Source of the DNA: Drosophila pseudoobscura
Lineage: Eukaryota; Arthropoda; Insecta; Diptera; Drosophilidae
Direction: 5' to 3'
Length of the DNA stretch: 64,000 bases
Assembly (NCBI RefSeq): GCF_009870125.1
Contig: NC_046681.1
Location: 14,025,001 to 14,089,000 of the forward strand
In this document: piece after piece, positions 14,901-26,000 of the stretch
Layout: each line of letters opens with the position of its first letter
Numbering within the stretch: the first letter of the stretch is position 1
Made by a program: the position numbers and the translations under genes
The notes under the pieces: model-generated
Databases searched by the model: none
Told to the model about the DNA's origin: nothing
What the model saw: the letters and a program-made list of their open reading frames with translations, nothing else

Positions 14901-15747
14901 GCGGCAAATGAAACGGTTAAGCGATAGAGATGCAAACTACAGACCCAATAGGAAGCTCTGGAAAATAGATATTGAAGCGGTCGTTCGATAACTTCTGAAC
15001 GAATAAAGATATCTTCATTTAAAAAACTGCATTTAAAAGTAAAGTCTTTCCGAATGAAGTCTTTACAATTACACGAATCTACGATGTGTAGAAGCTTCAC
15101 AGTAATATGTCAGTTGACCTTTGTTCCGTTGCATATTTGCTTATTTCAAATACAATTTTATTATGCTATGTTTTGTACAAGATTGCGTCACTTTAATCGA
15201 CTTGGGTAAAGGAATTTTTTGGAAAAAACATATACAACAAAAAAATGCGGGAAAATCAAGTGAAAGTGAAAAATAGCCCACAAATAAGACGGTTTGGAAA
15301 ATAAGTTTTGCTTTAGAACTCTCTATGCACCGACCGAAAGGTACATACATATGTACCTAGCCCAACAATATAGACAACAAAATATAATGGACGATGTGTT
15401 AATATCATTGTTAAATTTGTACCCCGATTAGAACCAACCCTATGTTGTCAGACTCTATGTACATATGTATGTCTATTTACGCTGACAAATTTGAATGTAT
15501 GAATTATACTTTAAATGTCATTACCACCTAATAAATATCTTACAATTTATACAAAGAAACGTAATTTACGGCCTTAGGATAACGGCGAATAACGGCCAAC
15601 AATATGTCAAAATAAACATTAAAAGTAAAAATCGATACAGGCAACAAAACCAATTAACAATTAAAAAACAAATTTCCATTAAGGTTTATCTAAATTAAGA
15701 AATACCTTCATATAATCGTGGCCCAGTGAATCGGACCTGCAGACCTG

Positions 15748-15754
15748 TATAAAA
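15748..15754 (+). promoter_or_regulatory. TATA box of the first secreted gene
   Basis: TATAAAA lies 34 bp upstream of an initiator-like ATCAGTCT (A at 15782) and 69 bp upstream of the ATG at 15817. The geometry is that of a tight, regulated Drosophila promoter, as is usual for secreted effector, glue or seminal-fluid type genes. Confidence 0.7.
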
Positions 15755-15816
15755 GCAGTTTCCACGGGTTCTAGCAATATCAGTCTAGAAATTTTCAAGC
15801 TTTCTAACATTTCACG

Positions 15817-16362
15817 ATGATTTGGCTTTGGAGTCTTTTGATTTTGGGAACATTTAGTTCTAGAGGACTTGCAGACAATGGGTCGTCTAATACTACACCT
15901 TCAACCAATGTTAAAACTACTACCCAGGATCTTATTACCAAACTGGATGCAGACGCAACGAATAAACTACGGAATATACTGAATTCCTGTGAGGGTAAAT
16001 CCGATGGTAACATTGAGTTTTCCCGGTGGATTGCAAAAATCCGTGAAATCAGTCAAGGCGGAAAGGAGCGACTGAACGATAAGATTGCCATACGAATCCT
16101 TTTTGAGAGCTACAATAACCAACGCCTAGACTTAGAACAAAAAATCCACGACCGCTTAGATGATCTTGATTTCCTTATAGCCGATCAGGAGCGGGATAGC
16201 AGCTGCTCAAAGTTCTATCAACAGCAAAAGTTTCGTCTCGAGAAAGCCCTAAAACTCGACAATTCCAAAAAAGAAGCAAAGTTGAAGGAAAACTCCATCA
16301 CATGTCCGGATAGCGATGACTATGATGAAGATTGTGATATCTTTGAGGACTTTGAATGGTAA
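15817..16362 (+). CDS. Small secreted protein of unknown function (181 aa)
   Basis: A single-exon frame of 181 codons. It opens with a hydrophobic signal peptide (about residues 1 to 19), then a Ser/Thr/Asn-rich stretch (about 22 to 38). The rest is charged and probably helical, with Lys/Asp/Glu/Leu repeats. It ends in an acidic tail of Asp and Cys and a final aromatic Trp. A TATA box and initiator sit at the expected distance upstream, which supports this ATG. I do not recognise the family. The gene at 17515 has the same size, a signal peptide, a charged helical body and an acidic, Cys-containing, aromatic C-terminus. I therefore infer that both belong to one fast-evolving secreted family, although direct residue identity is weak. 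Immune-induced or reproductive-tract secretion would fit. No function can be assigned from the sequence. Confidence 0.75.
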   Translation: MIWLWSLLILGTFSSRGLADNGSSNTTPSTNVKTTTQDLITKLDADATNKLRNILNSCEGKSDGNIEFSRWIAKIREISQGGKERLNDKIAIRILFESYNNQRLDLEQKIHDRLDDLDFLIADQERDSSCSKFYQQQKFRLEKALKLDNSKKEAKLKENSITCPDSDDYDEDCDIFEDFEW

Positions 16363-16680
16363 CCAGTACCGAATGATATTTTGGTAGAGCAAGTTCTCTC
16401 GGAGGAGAAGAAAAAGAAATATATTTCGAAATGTATAGTAAAACTATTGAAAATTAAGAATTAAATGAGTACAACTAAAATATGATGATGTATTTTAAAT
16501 AACGTTTCGTGGGTGTCAGATAGATCTACATACATACATGAAACTTTAACTATATATAACTTTATCAGATATAATATATAACCATATAGGAAATCGAAAA
16601 AGTTAAAGCGTTAAATATCGAAGTACCAGTTGGAGTTTTCTTCAGGACAAAATAAAGTTTCCTCCCAACAGATCGCCGTG

Positions 16681-17187
16681 GAAGCCATATCAAATCCGGT
16701 TGCTGCTCTGCCAGCAATCCTACTAGTTTTTCAAGGACTTTCAGTCCCGTCCAGTGGCGATCCAGTGTGGCGTATGCATATGATGCTGTGACGAAAAAGA
16801 TCAATAAAACGATGGAGGAGCTTGAAGATTCCAGACTCTCAAGGATGCTGCCGAGATGCCATTCCTCCAGCTGGATGAAAACATCATGGCTTACAACAAC
16901 TACGAGAAGGTCTGAAGCACTGAAGAATCCAGAGCTAGCCGAGTTGACGCCCAAGTCAAATGTACAGCAACGCAAAATATTTACAGGACTATTCGAGGCG
17001 AAGCTTCATGCGATCTTCTCGGGACTGACCATCCCATAAGAAACATACATATTTATTGTGATTTTAGTTATTATGATGATTTTAGTTTTTATAAAACGCC
17101 TCCCAAGAAAAAGAAACCTGCTAAGAAAACGAGTAGTAAAGATTGCAAGGAAATAGAAGTTATATTTAACGGGTATATATAAAGACT
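16681..17187 (+). pseudogene. Decayed copy of the small secreted protein family
   Basis: From 16693 the DNA matches the signal-peptide region of the gene at 17515, for example the shared peptide LPAILL, but the position of the start ATG is lost. The frame stops at a TGA near 16786. Homology resumes in other frames: PFxxLDxxIxAYNxY around 16854 to 16909 is followed at once by a TGA, then an AIFS segment near 17010, then a Lys-rich tail with SSKDCK near 17095 to 17160. These blocks are in the same order as in the intact gene. Loss of the start, a nonsense codon and at least two frame changes make it a pseudogene. Confidence 0.65.
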
Positions 17188-17514
17188 AAGAAAACTTGAG
17201 AGATTTTGTTTGTATTCTAACTCAAAAGAAGTTAGATAAAACACTGGGGAAAATTCGAAATACTTCACACTCCATTAGAGATAATCATGTGACCTCCAAA
17301 CCAACCACTGAAGCAGTCAACCACCAAAGTGACCTTAAAGCTTGGCGAAATCTATTAATATTTAAGTGCCTGTCAAAGATAGACACATAACTTATTTCCA
17401 TACGCGAGTGCCACAGGGGCTTTAAAATGCCAGCGATCCATGGAAGCCTCAAAGAGAAGGCACCAACGATCCAGAGAAGTTACAACCGATCCGTAGAGGC
17501 CATAAGTAGAAGCC

Positions 17515-18057
17515 ATGATTCCGATTGCAGTTCTACCAGCAATCCTGCTGCTCTTTTCGGCTCATCCAATCCGTGGAGAGCAGCCCGTGGAGCCGCTCAA
17601 GCAGCTGGATGAGCTTGTGACAACCAAGATCAGAGAAACCCTCAAAAAGGAAGCAAATTCCAGCATAGATCGACTCCTCGAACCCTACAAGAAACTACAG
17701 GAGGCTGCCGACTGGCCGTTCCCAAAATTAGATGCAAAAATCAGAGCATATAACAGCTATAAATCCTACGAGGACAGCAGTTACTCAGACTCTGGCGAAT
17801 CCTTCACCGAAACATCCAATGTAGCTTTACGAAAAGGTACCAAAGATGCCAAAATTTTCACAACGAAAGTTAAAAAAATACTCAGGAGTCTGGGAATTAA
17901 CGATCGGTTTGGCAACAGCGTCTGGCAGGCCATTTTCAGTGATGAGAAAAAGCTAAAGAAGCTCAAAAAGAAGCTGGATGCCATAAAGGATTCGAGTGAC
18001 GATGATTCGGACGCCTGTAAGAACTTGTGGGACTTTATCTTAAGTTTCTGGTTTTGA
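17515..18057 (+). CDS. Small secreted protein of unknown function, paralogue (180 aa)
   Basis: A single-exon frame of 180 codons. A signal peptide covers about residues 1 to 21, with cleavage probably near RGEQ. The mature protein is Lys/Glu-rich and helical, with a Ser/Tyr-rich hinge (about residues 78 to 105), a basic patch of repeated KKL units (about 143 to 155), an acidic DSSDDDSD patch, one Cys, and a hydrophobic aromatic end. The adjacent decayed copy (16681 to 17187) retains recognisable pieces of it, so this locus has duplicated. An AATAAA signal lies 43 bp after the stop. No recognised domain; a secreted effector or seminal-type protein is only a guess. Confidence 0.75.
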   Translation: MIPIAVLPAILLLFSAHPIRGEQPVEPLKQLDELVTTKIRETLKKEANSSIDRLLEPYKKLQEAADWPFPKLDAKIRAYNSYKSYEDSSYSDSGESFTETSNVALRKGTKDAKIFTTKVKKILRSLGINDRFGNSVWQAIFSDEKKLKKLKKKLDAIKDSSDDDSDACKNLWDFILSFWF

Positions 18058-18099
18058 GCTCTGAACATTTCTACATTATTTTGTTTCTTCTTGCTTTTC

Positions 18100-18105
18100 A
18101 ATAAA
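18100..18105 (+). terminator. Polyadenylation signal AATAAA
   Basis: The AATAAA hexamer lies 43 bp downstream of the stop of the secreted gene ending at 18057. Confidence 0.6.
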
Positions 18106-18109
18106 TAAT

Positions 18110-20366
18110 TAAGTTTCGTTTTAGTTTCAGATTTATTTTAAAATAGAGCTTCTACATGGCATTGCATCTGTGTATGGTGGATCTGGTGGATCTGGTGTAT
18201 CTGTATCTAGAGACTGCCTTTTGTGCTTTGTGCTGTTGTTTTGCAGTGATTTACATGCGGACAAAGCCAATTGACAGCTGGCTCCAGCCCCAAGGAGTGC
18301 AGGAAGTGCAGGAGAGAGGGAATGTTGTCAGAGCCAAAAACAAACAAAATGCATTTAAGTGTGCCGGGGATCCCATCCCCCTTTTGGGCCCCCACCAACC
18401 ACTTAACCTGTCCTCTGTTCCCTGTCTCCTGTCTGTGTGTGTGTGTGTGTGTGTGGATCCAAGGGATAGGGCTAAAGCCAGGCTCCTTCTTGGACATTTC
18501 ACTATCGTATGCGCGTTGAAACAAAAAATGTGTTGGCGTGCATCCTGGTGCAAGATCAGCCTAAGCCGGCTGCTGCTGAATGTTGCCAGAGAGACGCAGA
18601 TGCAATCGCCAGACAGTTGCCCACTCAGCAGGCACCTCCAGAGCTCCTCCACCGGTCCTCTGTTGGCGCTGCTGCTGCCGCTGTCGCGTTTCGCGGACAG
18701 TTTGAAGTTTAACAAGTTGTCGAACTACGCAGATCTGCAGAGTAGAGGTTTTATAAATAGCCCCAGAGATGCTGGGAGTCTGGCATCTAGAGTCTACACC
18801 GTGGTGTCTGGCAGAGGTCACAGAAAGAGCGTCCCACTGGTCCCACTCGGTTTCTATCTCGTGTCATAGTTTTGGCACTGCCCTTCCTCGGGGGTTTTTT
18901 TGTTACTCGATTATAAACACTTTTCGCCATATCGTAAGCGGGTCATCTGTAGGCCTGTATTTTCCTGGATTTTCTTTTCTCCAGTTCGAAAGACAATTTG
19001 GGCCAAAAGATGGAATGTCTGGTAAGATGATTAATATTTAAGTTCCACTTGCGTTATACAATCTGTGGCTAAAAGTACTCTATTGCTAGCTCTATAGATT
19101 CTTTGGCATTCCTCAAGTTAGAAGAAGAGCCCTGGCAAACCCATCCGCAAACTCACGGATCGAAGACGCTGCTGCTGCTGCTGCTGTTCGATCGGTGATA
19201 AATCATTGGCTCGCTGCCTGCTGCTGCTGGGCCCCAGAGTAGTAGCAAAGTAGAGCGTTGACATGGGAGCAGAAAGCTGCAGCAGCAGCATAGACCGATC
19301 CAAGAGCCAAATGACAGGCCAGTCCCCGAGAAGAAAAATGCGCACAACACGGAATTAATGTCAACGGCATTAGAAGATTGACAACAAACACAAGGCAGAA
19401 ACAACAGCAACAGCAACAGCCATAGTCTCAGTCACAGCCACAGCCACAATCATGGATCGTCGATCGTCAATACCGATTGATCATGGAAAGAGAAATTGTC
19501 AGCGAAAACGGCAATGACAAACTTCTGACAATTAAAACCAAGAAAGGAACCTGGCAGCAGCAGTCTTAATGAATTTTGAATGCTCTATGGAAATAAATAT
19601 GTACATAATATAAAAAGAACGTCATATGACTAGAGAGCTATGGCTATGCCTTTGGCTTTAAATCATTCACAAACTAATAACTTTTGAGGTGAAGATATGA
19701 AGTCATCATAAGTTAAGCTTAAGGCAAGTTATAGGCTTTAAACAATCCAGAAATGTTTAACTATTGAAGGGAACTCTAGTTGTACTTCTAGTTTTACTTA
19801 TTTGAAATTCATTTGTTATGTTTTGGTCTTAAAATATACGAAAAATGGATGAATTCGAATGGAATCCATTTCAGTCATTGCACTATGGCTAACTTTTAAT
19901 ACAATCGTACAGCTTTAGAAGTTTTATGAGATTATGGGTTCCCTACATCTCAAAATATCTCCTTTTTTGTCAAAACCTAAGGATTTTCTGCCAAATTTTG
20001 GCTTTGAAGATCAAGAGCATCTAGAGATCTATCGGTGGTAAGGAAAGAGTATCCACAATATTCGACTGGTATCAATGCTTTAGAGAGAGAGTGCATGTGT
20101 ACTAGTATCTGTGTGTAGCTATGTGCAGCCAATGATTATAAAAATCGATAGTCAGGCAATGGTTTGGGTTGGGTCTGGGTCTTCTGGCCCCCAGCTGAAA
20201 GCTGTCGGAGCTGTCGGTGCCTGCTGTCAGTCGATGTTCCTTTTGGCCCATGAGCAGCCTGGTGGCTGACTCGCGGACTCGCGGACTCGCGGACTCGCCG
20301 ACATGTGATATTTAGGCAGTGAGGCTATAATTGCTCATCAAGCGAGCCGTCATAAGCCGCGGCCCA
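18110..20366. other. Spacer upstream of the ionotropic receptor
   Basis: No supported gene. It contains a (TG)n microsatellite at about 18433 to 18454, several CAG/CTG-rich patches at 19.15 to 19.43 kb, and a tandem 8-bp repeat at 20268 to 20299. The open frames over the CAG patches are explained by the repeats. Confidence 0.6.
20268..20299. repeat. Tandem 8-bp repeat, unit GACTCGCG, four copies
   Basis: Four head-to-tail copies of GACTCGCG, the last ending in C, lie about 70 bp upstream of the receptor TATA box. It may affect spacing of promoter elements or vary in copy number. Confidence 0.8.
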
Positions 20367-20373
20367 TATATAA
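20367..20373 (+). promoter_or_regulatory. TATA box of the Ir40a gene
   Basis: TATATAA lies 45 bp upstream of the start ATG at 20412, implying a very short 5' leader of about 10 to 15 nt. Confidence 0.55.
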
Positions 20374-20411
20374 GGAGGCAGCGCCAGGACCTCTTGCAAA
20401 ACACTTGAAAA

Positions 20412-23059
20412 ATGCAAAAGTTGCTGGTGTTGTTGGGCCTGCTGCTGAGTCCGGAAGCGTGGACAAGGGTCTCCTATCGACCTGCGAATGAGTCGGATGT
20501 GGCAATAGGTACTTAGATCACCTTTTGGATGGAATAGAGATCAACGCTTCGCTTTGGGCAGCTCTTTCGCAGATCATCAATGGACTGAGACCACGTCCTT
20601 TGGCCATTCTGGCCCTGCCTTCGTTTAGTTTGATGAATGCCTGCTGCGAGAACGATCAGGGCATCCAAGTGGATGACTTTATACAGCGCCTCCATCGGCT
20701 GTACTACAAATCGGTGATATTCAACGACACGGAACTGTTTTTCCAGCACATCGAAGCGAATCTTCAGGGCGCCATCGAGTGCGTGAATCTGGTTCTGGAC
20801 GAACCCAAGGAGCTATCGGAGCGCATACAGGAGCGTCGTCTGGCCCATCGGCTCAGCCTGTTCATCTTCTACTGGGGCGCCCGCTGGCCACCCGCAGCCA
20901 GTGCCATGAGTTTCGAGGAGCCCATGCGGGCGGTGGTCATAACAAGACCACGCCAAAAGGCCTTCAGGATCTACTACAACCAGGCGAGGCCCACAAGCGA
21001 TGGGGAATTGCGGCTCGTGAACTGGTTCGATGGAGATAATCTGGGGCTGCAGAGAACCCCCTTGCTGCCACCGGCAGGATCGGTTTATGCCAACTTTGAG
21101 GGTAGAATCTTTCGTGTTCCGGTTTTTCATGTAAGAAATATCGGGGATTTATTGGGGACTTCCTTGAGGATTAAGGATATCTTCACCTTTTAGTCCCCCC
21201 CATGGTTTTGGGTCAGTTATGGCCAGAACAACAGCGACTCGGGCGAGGGAGAGGGCTCTGGCGAGGCATCGGGAGAGGCTTCTGCGGAATCGGGAGACAA
21301 TCTCGAGTGCAATGAAGTCAAAGTCACGGGAGGACGCGATCATCGTCTGCTTATGCTGCTGGCGGAGCACATGAACTTTCGTTTCGAGTATATTGAAGCC
21401 CCAGGACGCACGCAAGGATCACTAAAGTCGGATGATGCCAAAGAGTCCAATGAGAGCTTCACAGGCGGCATAGGACTGTTGCAGAGCAGAGTGAGCGTCA
21501 AAGGAGAGACAATCTAATCATAAGTAATCTTTGTCGATCATTCATAGATGGCAGATTTCTTTCTGGGCGATGTGGGCTTGAGCTGGGAGCGCCACAAGGC
21601 CATAGAGTTCTCGTTCTTTACCCTCGCGGACTCGGGGGCCTTTGCCACCCATGCCCCGCGGCGCCTAAACGAAGCCCTGGCCATTATGCGACCCTTCAAG
21701 CAGGACATTTGGCCGTATCTTATACTCACGATTGTGTTTTCGGGACCAATTTTCTATGGGATCATAGCCATGCCCTACATCTGGCGGCGGCGACACGTCG
21801 ACATGGATGTGGAGCAGTTGGGAGATCTGTGCATCTACATGGCGTACATAAAGGAGATTACACCATGTGTGCTGAAGGTCAAGCGACGGAGGGTTCCTTC
21901 GGCGCCCAGGATGCCCGAGCAGCTCTTTGAGAAGTGCATCTGGTTCACCCTTCGGTTGTTCCTGAAGCAGTGTGGGTAGGAGATCCATTAAAAATGTATC
22001 TGAGAGTGATGCCTCTTCCTTTTCCAGCCTGCCAAGAGCTCTATCATGGCTATCGGGCCAAGTTCTTGACCATCGTTTATTGGATAGCCGCCACCTATGT
22101 CCTGGCCGATGTGTATTCCGCCCAATTGACCTCCCAGTTTGCCCGGCCGGCCCATGAGGCGCCGATCAATACGCTTCAGCGCCTTCAATCCGCCATGATC
22201 CGTGACGGCTATCGTTTGTATGTGGAGAAGGAGAGCAGCTCCCTGGAGATGTTGGAGAATGGCACAGAGCTGTTCCGGCAGTTGTACGCCCTGATGCGAC
22301 AGCAGCAGCCGGATGGCCATCAGAGTTTCCTTATTGATTCCGTGGAGGCGGGAATCAAGCTCATAGCCGATGGCGGAGAGAACAAGGCAGTGCTTGGGGG
22401 CAGAGAAACCCTCTATTTCAATATACAGCAATATGGGGCCAAGAACTTTCAATTGAGTCAGAAATTGTACACGAGATACTCTGCAGTGGCTGTGCAGATT
22501 GGCTGTCCCTTTCTGGATAGCTTGAATGATGTGTTAGTAATGGTATTTGATGGCCATTCCATCTATTAATCACTGCTGTTTCCCCTGCAGCCTCATCCAT
22601 TTGTTTGAGGGTGGCATCCTGGACAAAATGACCACCGCAGAGTACACGGCTCAGTCCCGTCAGATGACCAAAGATCAGGCCCAACAATCTAAAGAACTAG
22701 CTGCCGCAGAGAGTGCCAATGCCAACTCGAATGCAAAGAGCAGCGAAGCCCAGACCCAGGAGCCCAATCAGGACAGCGAAATCATCAGTGCCCTCAATCT
22801 AAGGATGCTACAAGGCGCATTTATAGCCCTCGGTGTGGGTTCCTTAGCGGCGGGTAGGACTACCAACAGATTGCAAGCAAATTTTGAGCGACTCTCATCT
22901 GTTTCAGCTTCCATGTTGATCCTGGAGCTACTTTTCCGGGCTCTACCACTTGCTAGGGCTCTGAGGCGCTGTCATCTTCGTTTTTTGCGTCGCTGGCGCC
23001 GCTTGAAGCGTTCCACTCGTCTCTTAACCGTGCGAATCTTTGCACCAAAACTAGGATGA
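20412..23059 (+). CDS. Ir40a: Ionotropic receptor Ir40a orthologue, seven exons, 768 aa
   Basis: Exons: 20412-20508, 20562-21130, 21194-21490, 21548-21971, 22028-22532, 22591-22853, 22908-23059. All junctions are GT-AG, phases agree and 769 codons including the stop result. The first intron (53 bp) resolves what looks like a frameshift near 20510. Order of parts: signal peptide (residues 1 to about 18), divergent amino-terminal domain, ligand-binding S1 (the region with VTGGRDHRL and the DFFLGDVGLSWER segment), M1 (about 376 to 396), pore loop, M2 with YVLADVYSAQLTSQFARP, S2, then M3 near residues 690 to 715 and an Arg-rich tail. Known of the family: Ir40a works with Ir93a and Ir25a in antennal sacculus neurons for dry-air and cool sensing. 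S1 carries an unusual Ser/Gly/Glu-rich insert (about residues 235 to 255). I am fairly sure of the family; the Ir40a name rests on recalled similarity, including the FLKQSC and LYVEKESSSLEML motifs. Confidence 0.85.
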
Positions 23060-26000
23060 GCATCCATCAGGCCGTTTGGGGTCTTTGAAACGATGACTAC
23101 GTCTAGTGGGAAAAGTCTACGATCTGCAGGGAAGGTCTTTGCTTTGTCAGTGGGGATATTTATACCCACTTTAGCTTTGCAATATATGTTTTTAATTCTA
23201 ATTTTATACGGGAATTGAGATCTGCAGTTATGCAAATGCGTTTAAGTTTACCCATGGATTAGCCGAGTGCCTGAAAATACATCCAATTCTTGGCAATGAA
23301 GCTCTTTATTGCCCATCAATCAATCCACAATAATTGCATCACTCGGTGTGTTCCAATGTGCCGCCCGGGTCTTCTGTCCGTCTGTGTTTGATGTGAGCTT
23401 TTGGCCAAAACACACACTCCATTCCACACTCCACGACTTGCTATAAATAATTTTCGTTCAACAGATGCGGGGCTCCATCTACAGCTGCCACTGGATGATG
23501 CTCCCATTGTTAGCGATGCCTCCCAATGCGCTTGTTTCTTAAGTCTTTTGTTTGAATTTGTTGTTTGTTGTATTCGTATTTCGTGCGCTCCAATTCCAAT
23601 TCCTATTTCCCAAGCAAAAAAAAAAACATAATTTTCATAATAATTTCCCATTTCCTTTGCCACGGGAAACTGCGACACACAGACAGAAGGGAGCTGAAGG
23701 GCAGCTACACCAGAAGAGAAACAGCAGCAGCGGAAGAAGAAGCCTCTTCAGCGGGTAACAAGAAGCACAAATTCCCCCCAGGGCCAAACGGTAGCCGAAA
23801 GTTTTGCTACTATGGAATTGAAGAGTCAATGGTTGTATTCGATCGAATGAAATGTATCTAAGAGGTGGTTTAGGAAGGAAAAGCCCAAGTGAGAGATAAA
23901 GAAAAATATTAGATTTGTTGCCTTTTAGACACTTGTTTTTCCACTGTCTTAAATCGTTGTCAAATCTATTATTTTATAGATATGGGACTGCCTTTCAGTG
24001 GAGCTATACATATGGCTTTTATCCACATATTTAATGAAAAGTACTGCCGGAAATAATGAAGGCAGTCACCAGAGATCCTCTAGAGGGTATCCAATAGTCG
24101 TAATCTCTTCTATATCTTATTTTACTCGCTGTATTCTTTATTCTTATCCTAATGGGACTCGCCTTCAATAAAGAGGTATCCTCTGGTTGTAACCACATTT
24201 ACTCCTACTTAATTTCCCTTGATTCCGTTGTACCTAAAACATAAAACGTTTTATGATTTGTTCACGCTGTAATTAAGCAAAAACAAGAGGCAAAAAAAAA
24301 GAGCAGACAAACCTGTGGCAGAAATTGAAGCGTCTTCGTCCAGTCCAGTGACGGTGACGGGGCCCGGCGTCCGCTTTGGGGGTAACAAGAAATTAACTTT
24401 TACTTTGGTCTGCGGTCGGTCACTCAGTAGAAAGTGGTTCTAGCCAGTTTACCGGCATTTGCAGGCCATCGAGACATCGACATGGGTAAGAGTACTCGTA
24501 CTCGTACTCGTACTCGTTCCTGATGGGTTCCATTCCAGATACATCATTACCATTACCCACAAGCTCAGCTTCTCTTCTCTTCAAGTGTCAGGCGATGCGA
24601 AAGTCAAGCCCCAACCCAATTCCATTTCCATTTTATTCGGGTTTCAGTTTCGGTTTCGGTTTCGGTTTCAAGAATCCCCATACATCATTGTCATCTTCAT
24701 CTTCATATCGTGATATGGAGAGTTTCGGTTTCGTTTGGGGCTCAATATTTGGGGCCTACATTGAACAATATTTGTTTGTTGTTTGTTTGTTGCCATTGCA
24801 GCTGCGGATGGGAATATGACTGGGGCTGGGACTGAAGCTGGGGTTGTGGGGCCTTAGAAATGTTCGTATGGTAACGCCTTGGGGCGTACCCACAGCCATT
24901 ACTAATTATATAGTTTCTATTTTTTGGCTTTCCAACGGAAATTTATTTATGCTGCCTGCTGCCTTTTTTACGGCCAGAAGTACTACTGCCACAGAAGTGG
25001 GCTATAATAACAACAGTTTGTTGATGGCATCGGATGATTGTCGGATGGGATCCAAAAGGTTACCAGATCGTCATTCGAACGGATCGTGTGATTCAGCACA
25101 TGTTCAGCATGGGTTCCATCTTCTGCTCTTGGGAACACAGACATTAAAGAGATACTCATAATTTAATGAGGCCCCCCACCCCCCCCAGAGAGAATGTGTT
25201 TTTGTACTCACAATTTAGCTTTATTGTTTTGTGTGTTCTCTGTGCGATAATAGAGCTTATAAATTACTTTAATTATTTGAAGCTGAAATTTCAACAATTG
25301 AAAGTGTTTTCACACAACACGACTTGCCATTAAATTTTTATTTAATTTGGAGAAGTTTTGTGGATTTTTTGCAATTTTTAAAATCCTCACATTACAAAAG
25401 GAATATTTCATTTATTCACCAATTACTTTATCAATTTATCATCTATGGCTTTTTTGTAATCCTTAAAGCAATCTTGTTGAAGTCGTTAAAATTCTCAGAG
25501 AAAAGTTCGAATTCTTCTGAAAAGGTATACTAATTCCTATGGGATCTTTGAAGTACTTCTTCAACAACTCAACTCGACATAATAGAGCCCCTCCTTTCCA
25601 CCAGTTTTCAGCTTCGTTAACAGAAAAAACAAATTCTAACCGTTTCGCTTTCTTATCTCGTATTTTCGGGTAATTTGTGCGCCTCTTCCATGCACAATTG
25701 GGTCACATAAGCACTACCTCAGAGCCATAGCCGTACCACTACCCATATATGCACATATAGGTGGCTTTGTATCTGTGGAGATATACAAATTTGTTTTCGA
25801 AGCTTCGCTTATTTCCCCACACTCCACTTCCCCCACACATACACTGCATTATAATCGTAAAACTCGCATTAAGAAGCGTTTCGCAAAGGCACTCGGAAGC
25901 GACCAGGTAGGGGGCCAAGCCTCAAGGCAAACAAACGCCTTGCTTCCTGACTTTTCAGAGTCGGAGTTGGAGTCGGAGTCGGACTTGGAGTGGGCGTGGC

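Larger units (their letters stand above)
1..15740. other. Gene-poor spacer, no supported gene
   Basis: No reading frame here looks like a conserved protein. The longest frames are low-complexity or lie in AT-rich DNA without plausible splice partners. The stretch holds homopolymer A/T tracts, purine-rich repeats (about 6847 to 6906 and 7034 to 7052), short CTCGTA words, and three TATCGATA words at 10.8 to 11.9 kb. It could be intergenic, or a large intron or regulatory domain of a gene outside the window. No tRNA or rRNA signature was recognised. Confidence 0.6.

Noticed and set aside
16565-16975. 136-codon minus-strand frame over the decayed secreted copy
   Set aside because: Homology to the neighbouring gene is on the plus strand; this is the antisense of a pseudogene.
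18156-18869. 237-codon open frame on the plus strand
   Set aside because: It runs through a TG microsatellite, has no domain or consistent composition, and the opposite strand is equally open there. Probably chance.
19118-19416. Open frames with Ser, Gln and Leu runs
   Set aside because: They are produced by CAG/CTG repeats read in several frames.
20504-20565. Apparent frameshift at the start of the ionotropic receptor gene
   Set aside because: A GT-AG intron of 53 bp (20509-20561) joins the signal-peptide exon to the next exon in phase and yields the expected protein order.
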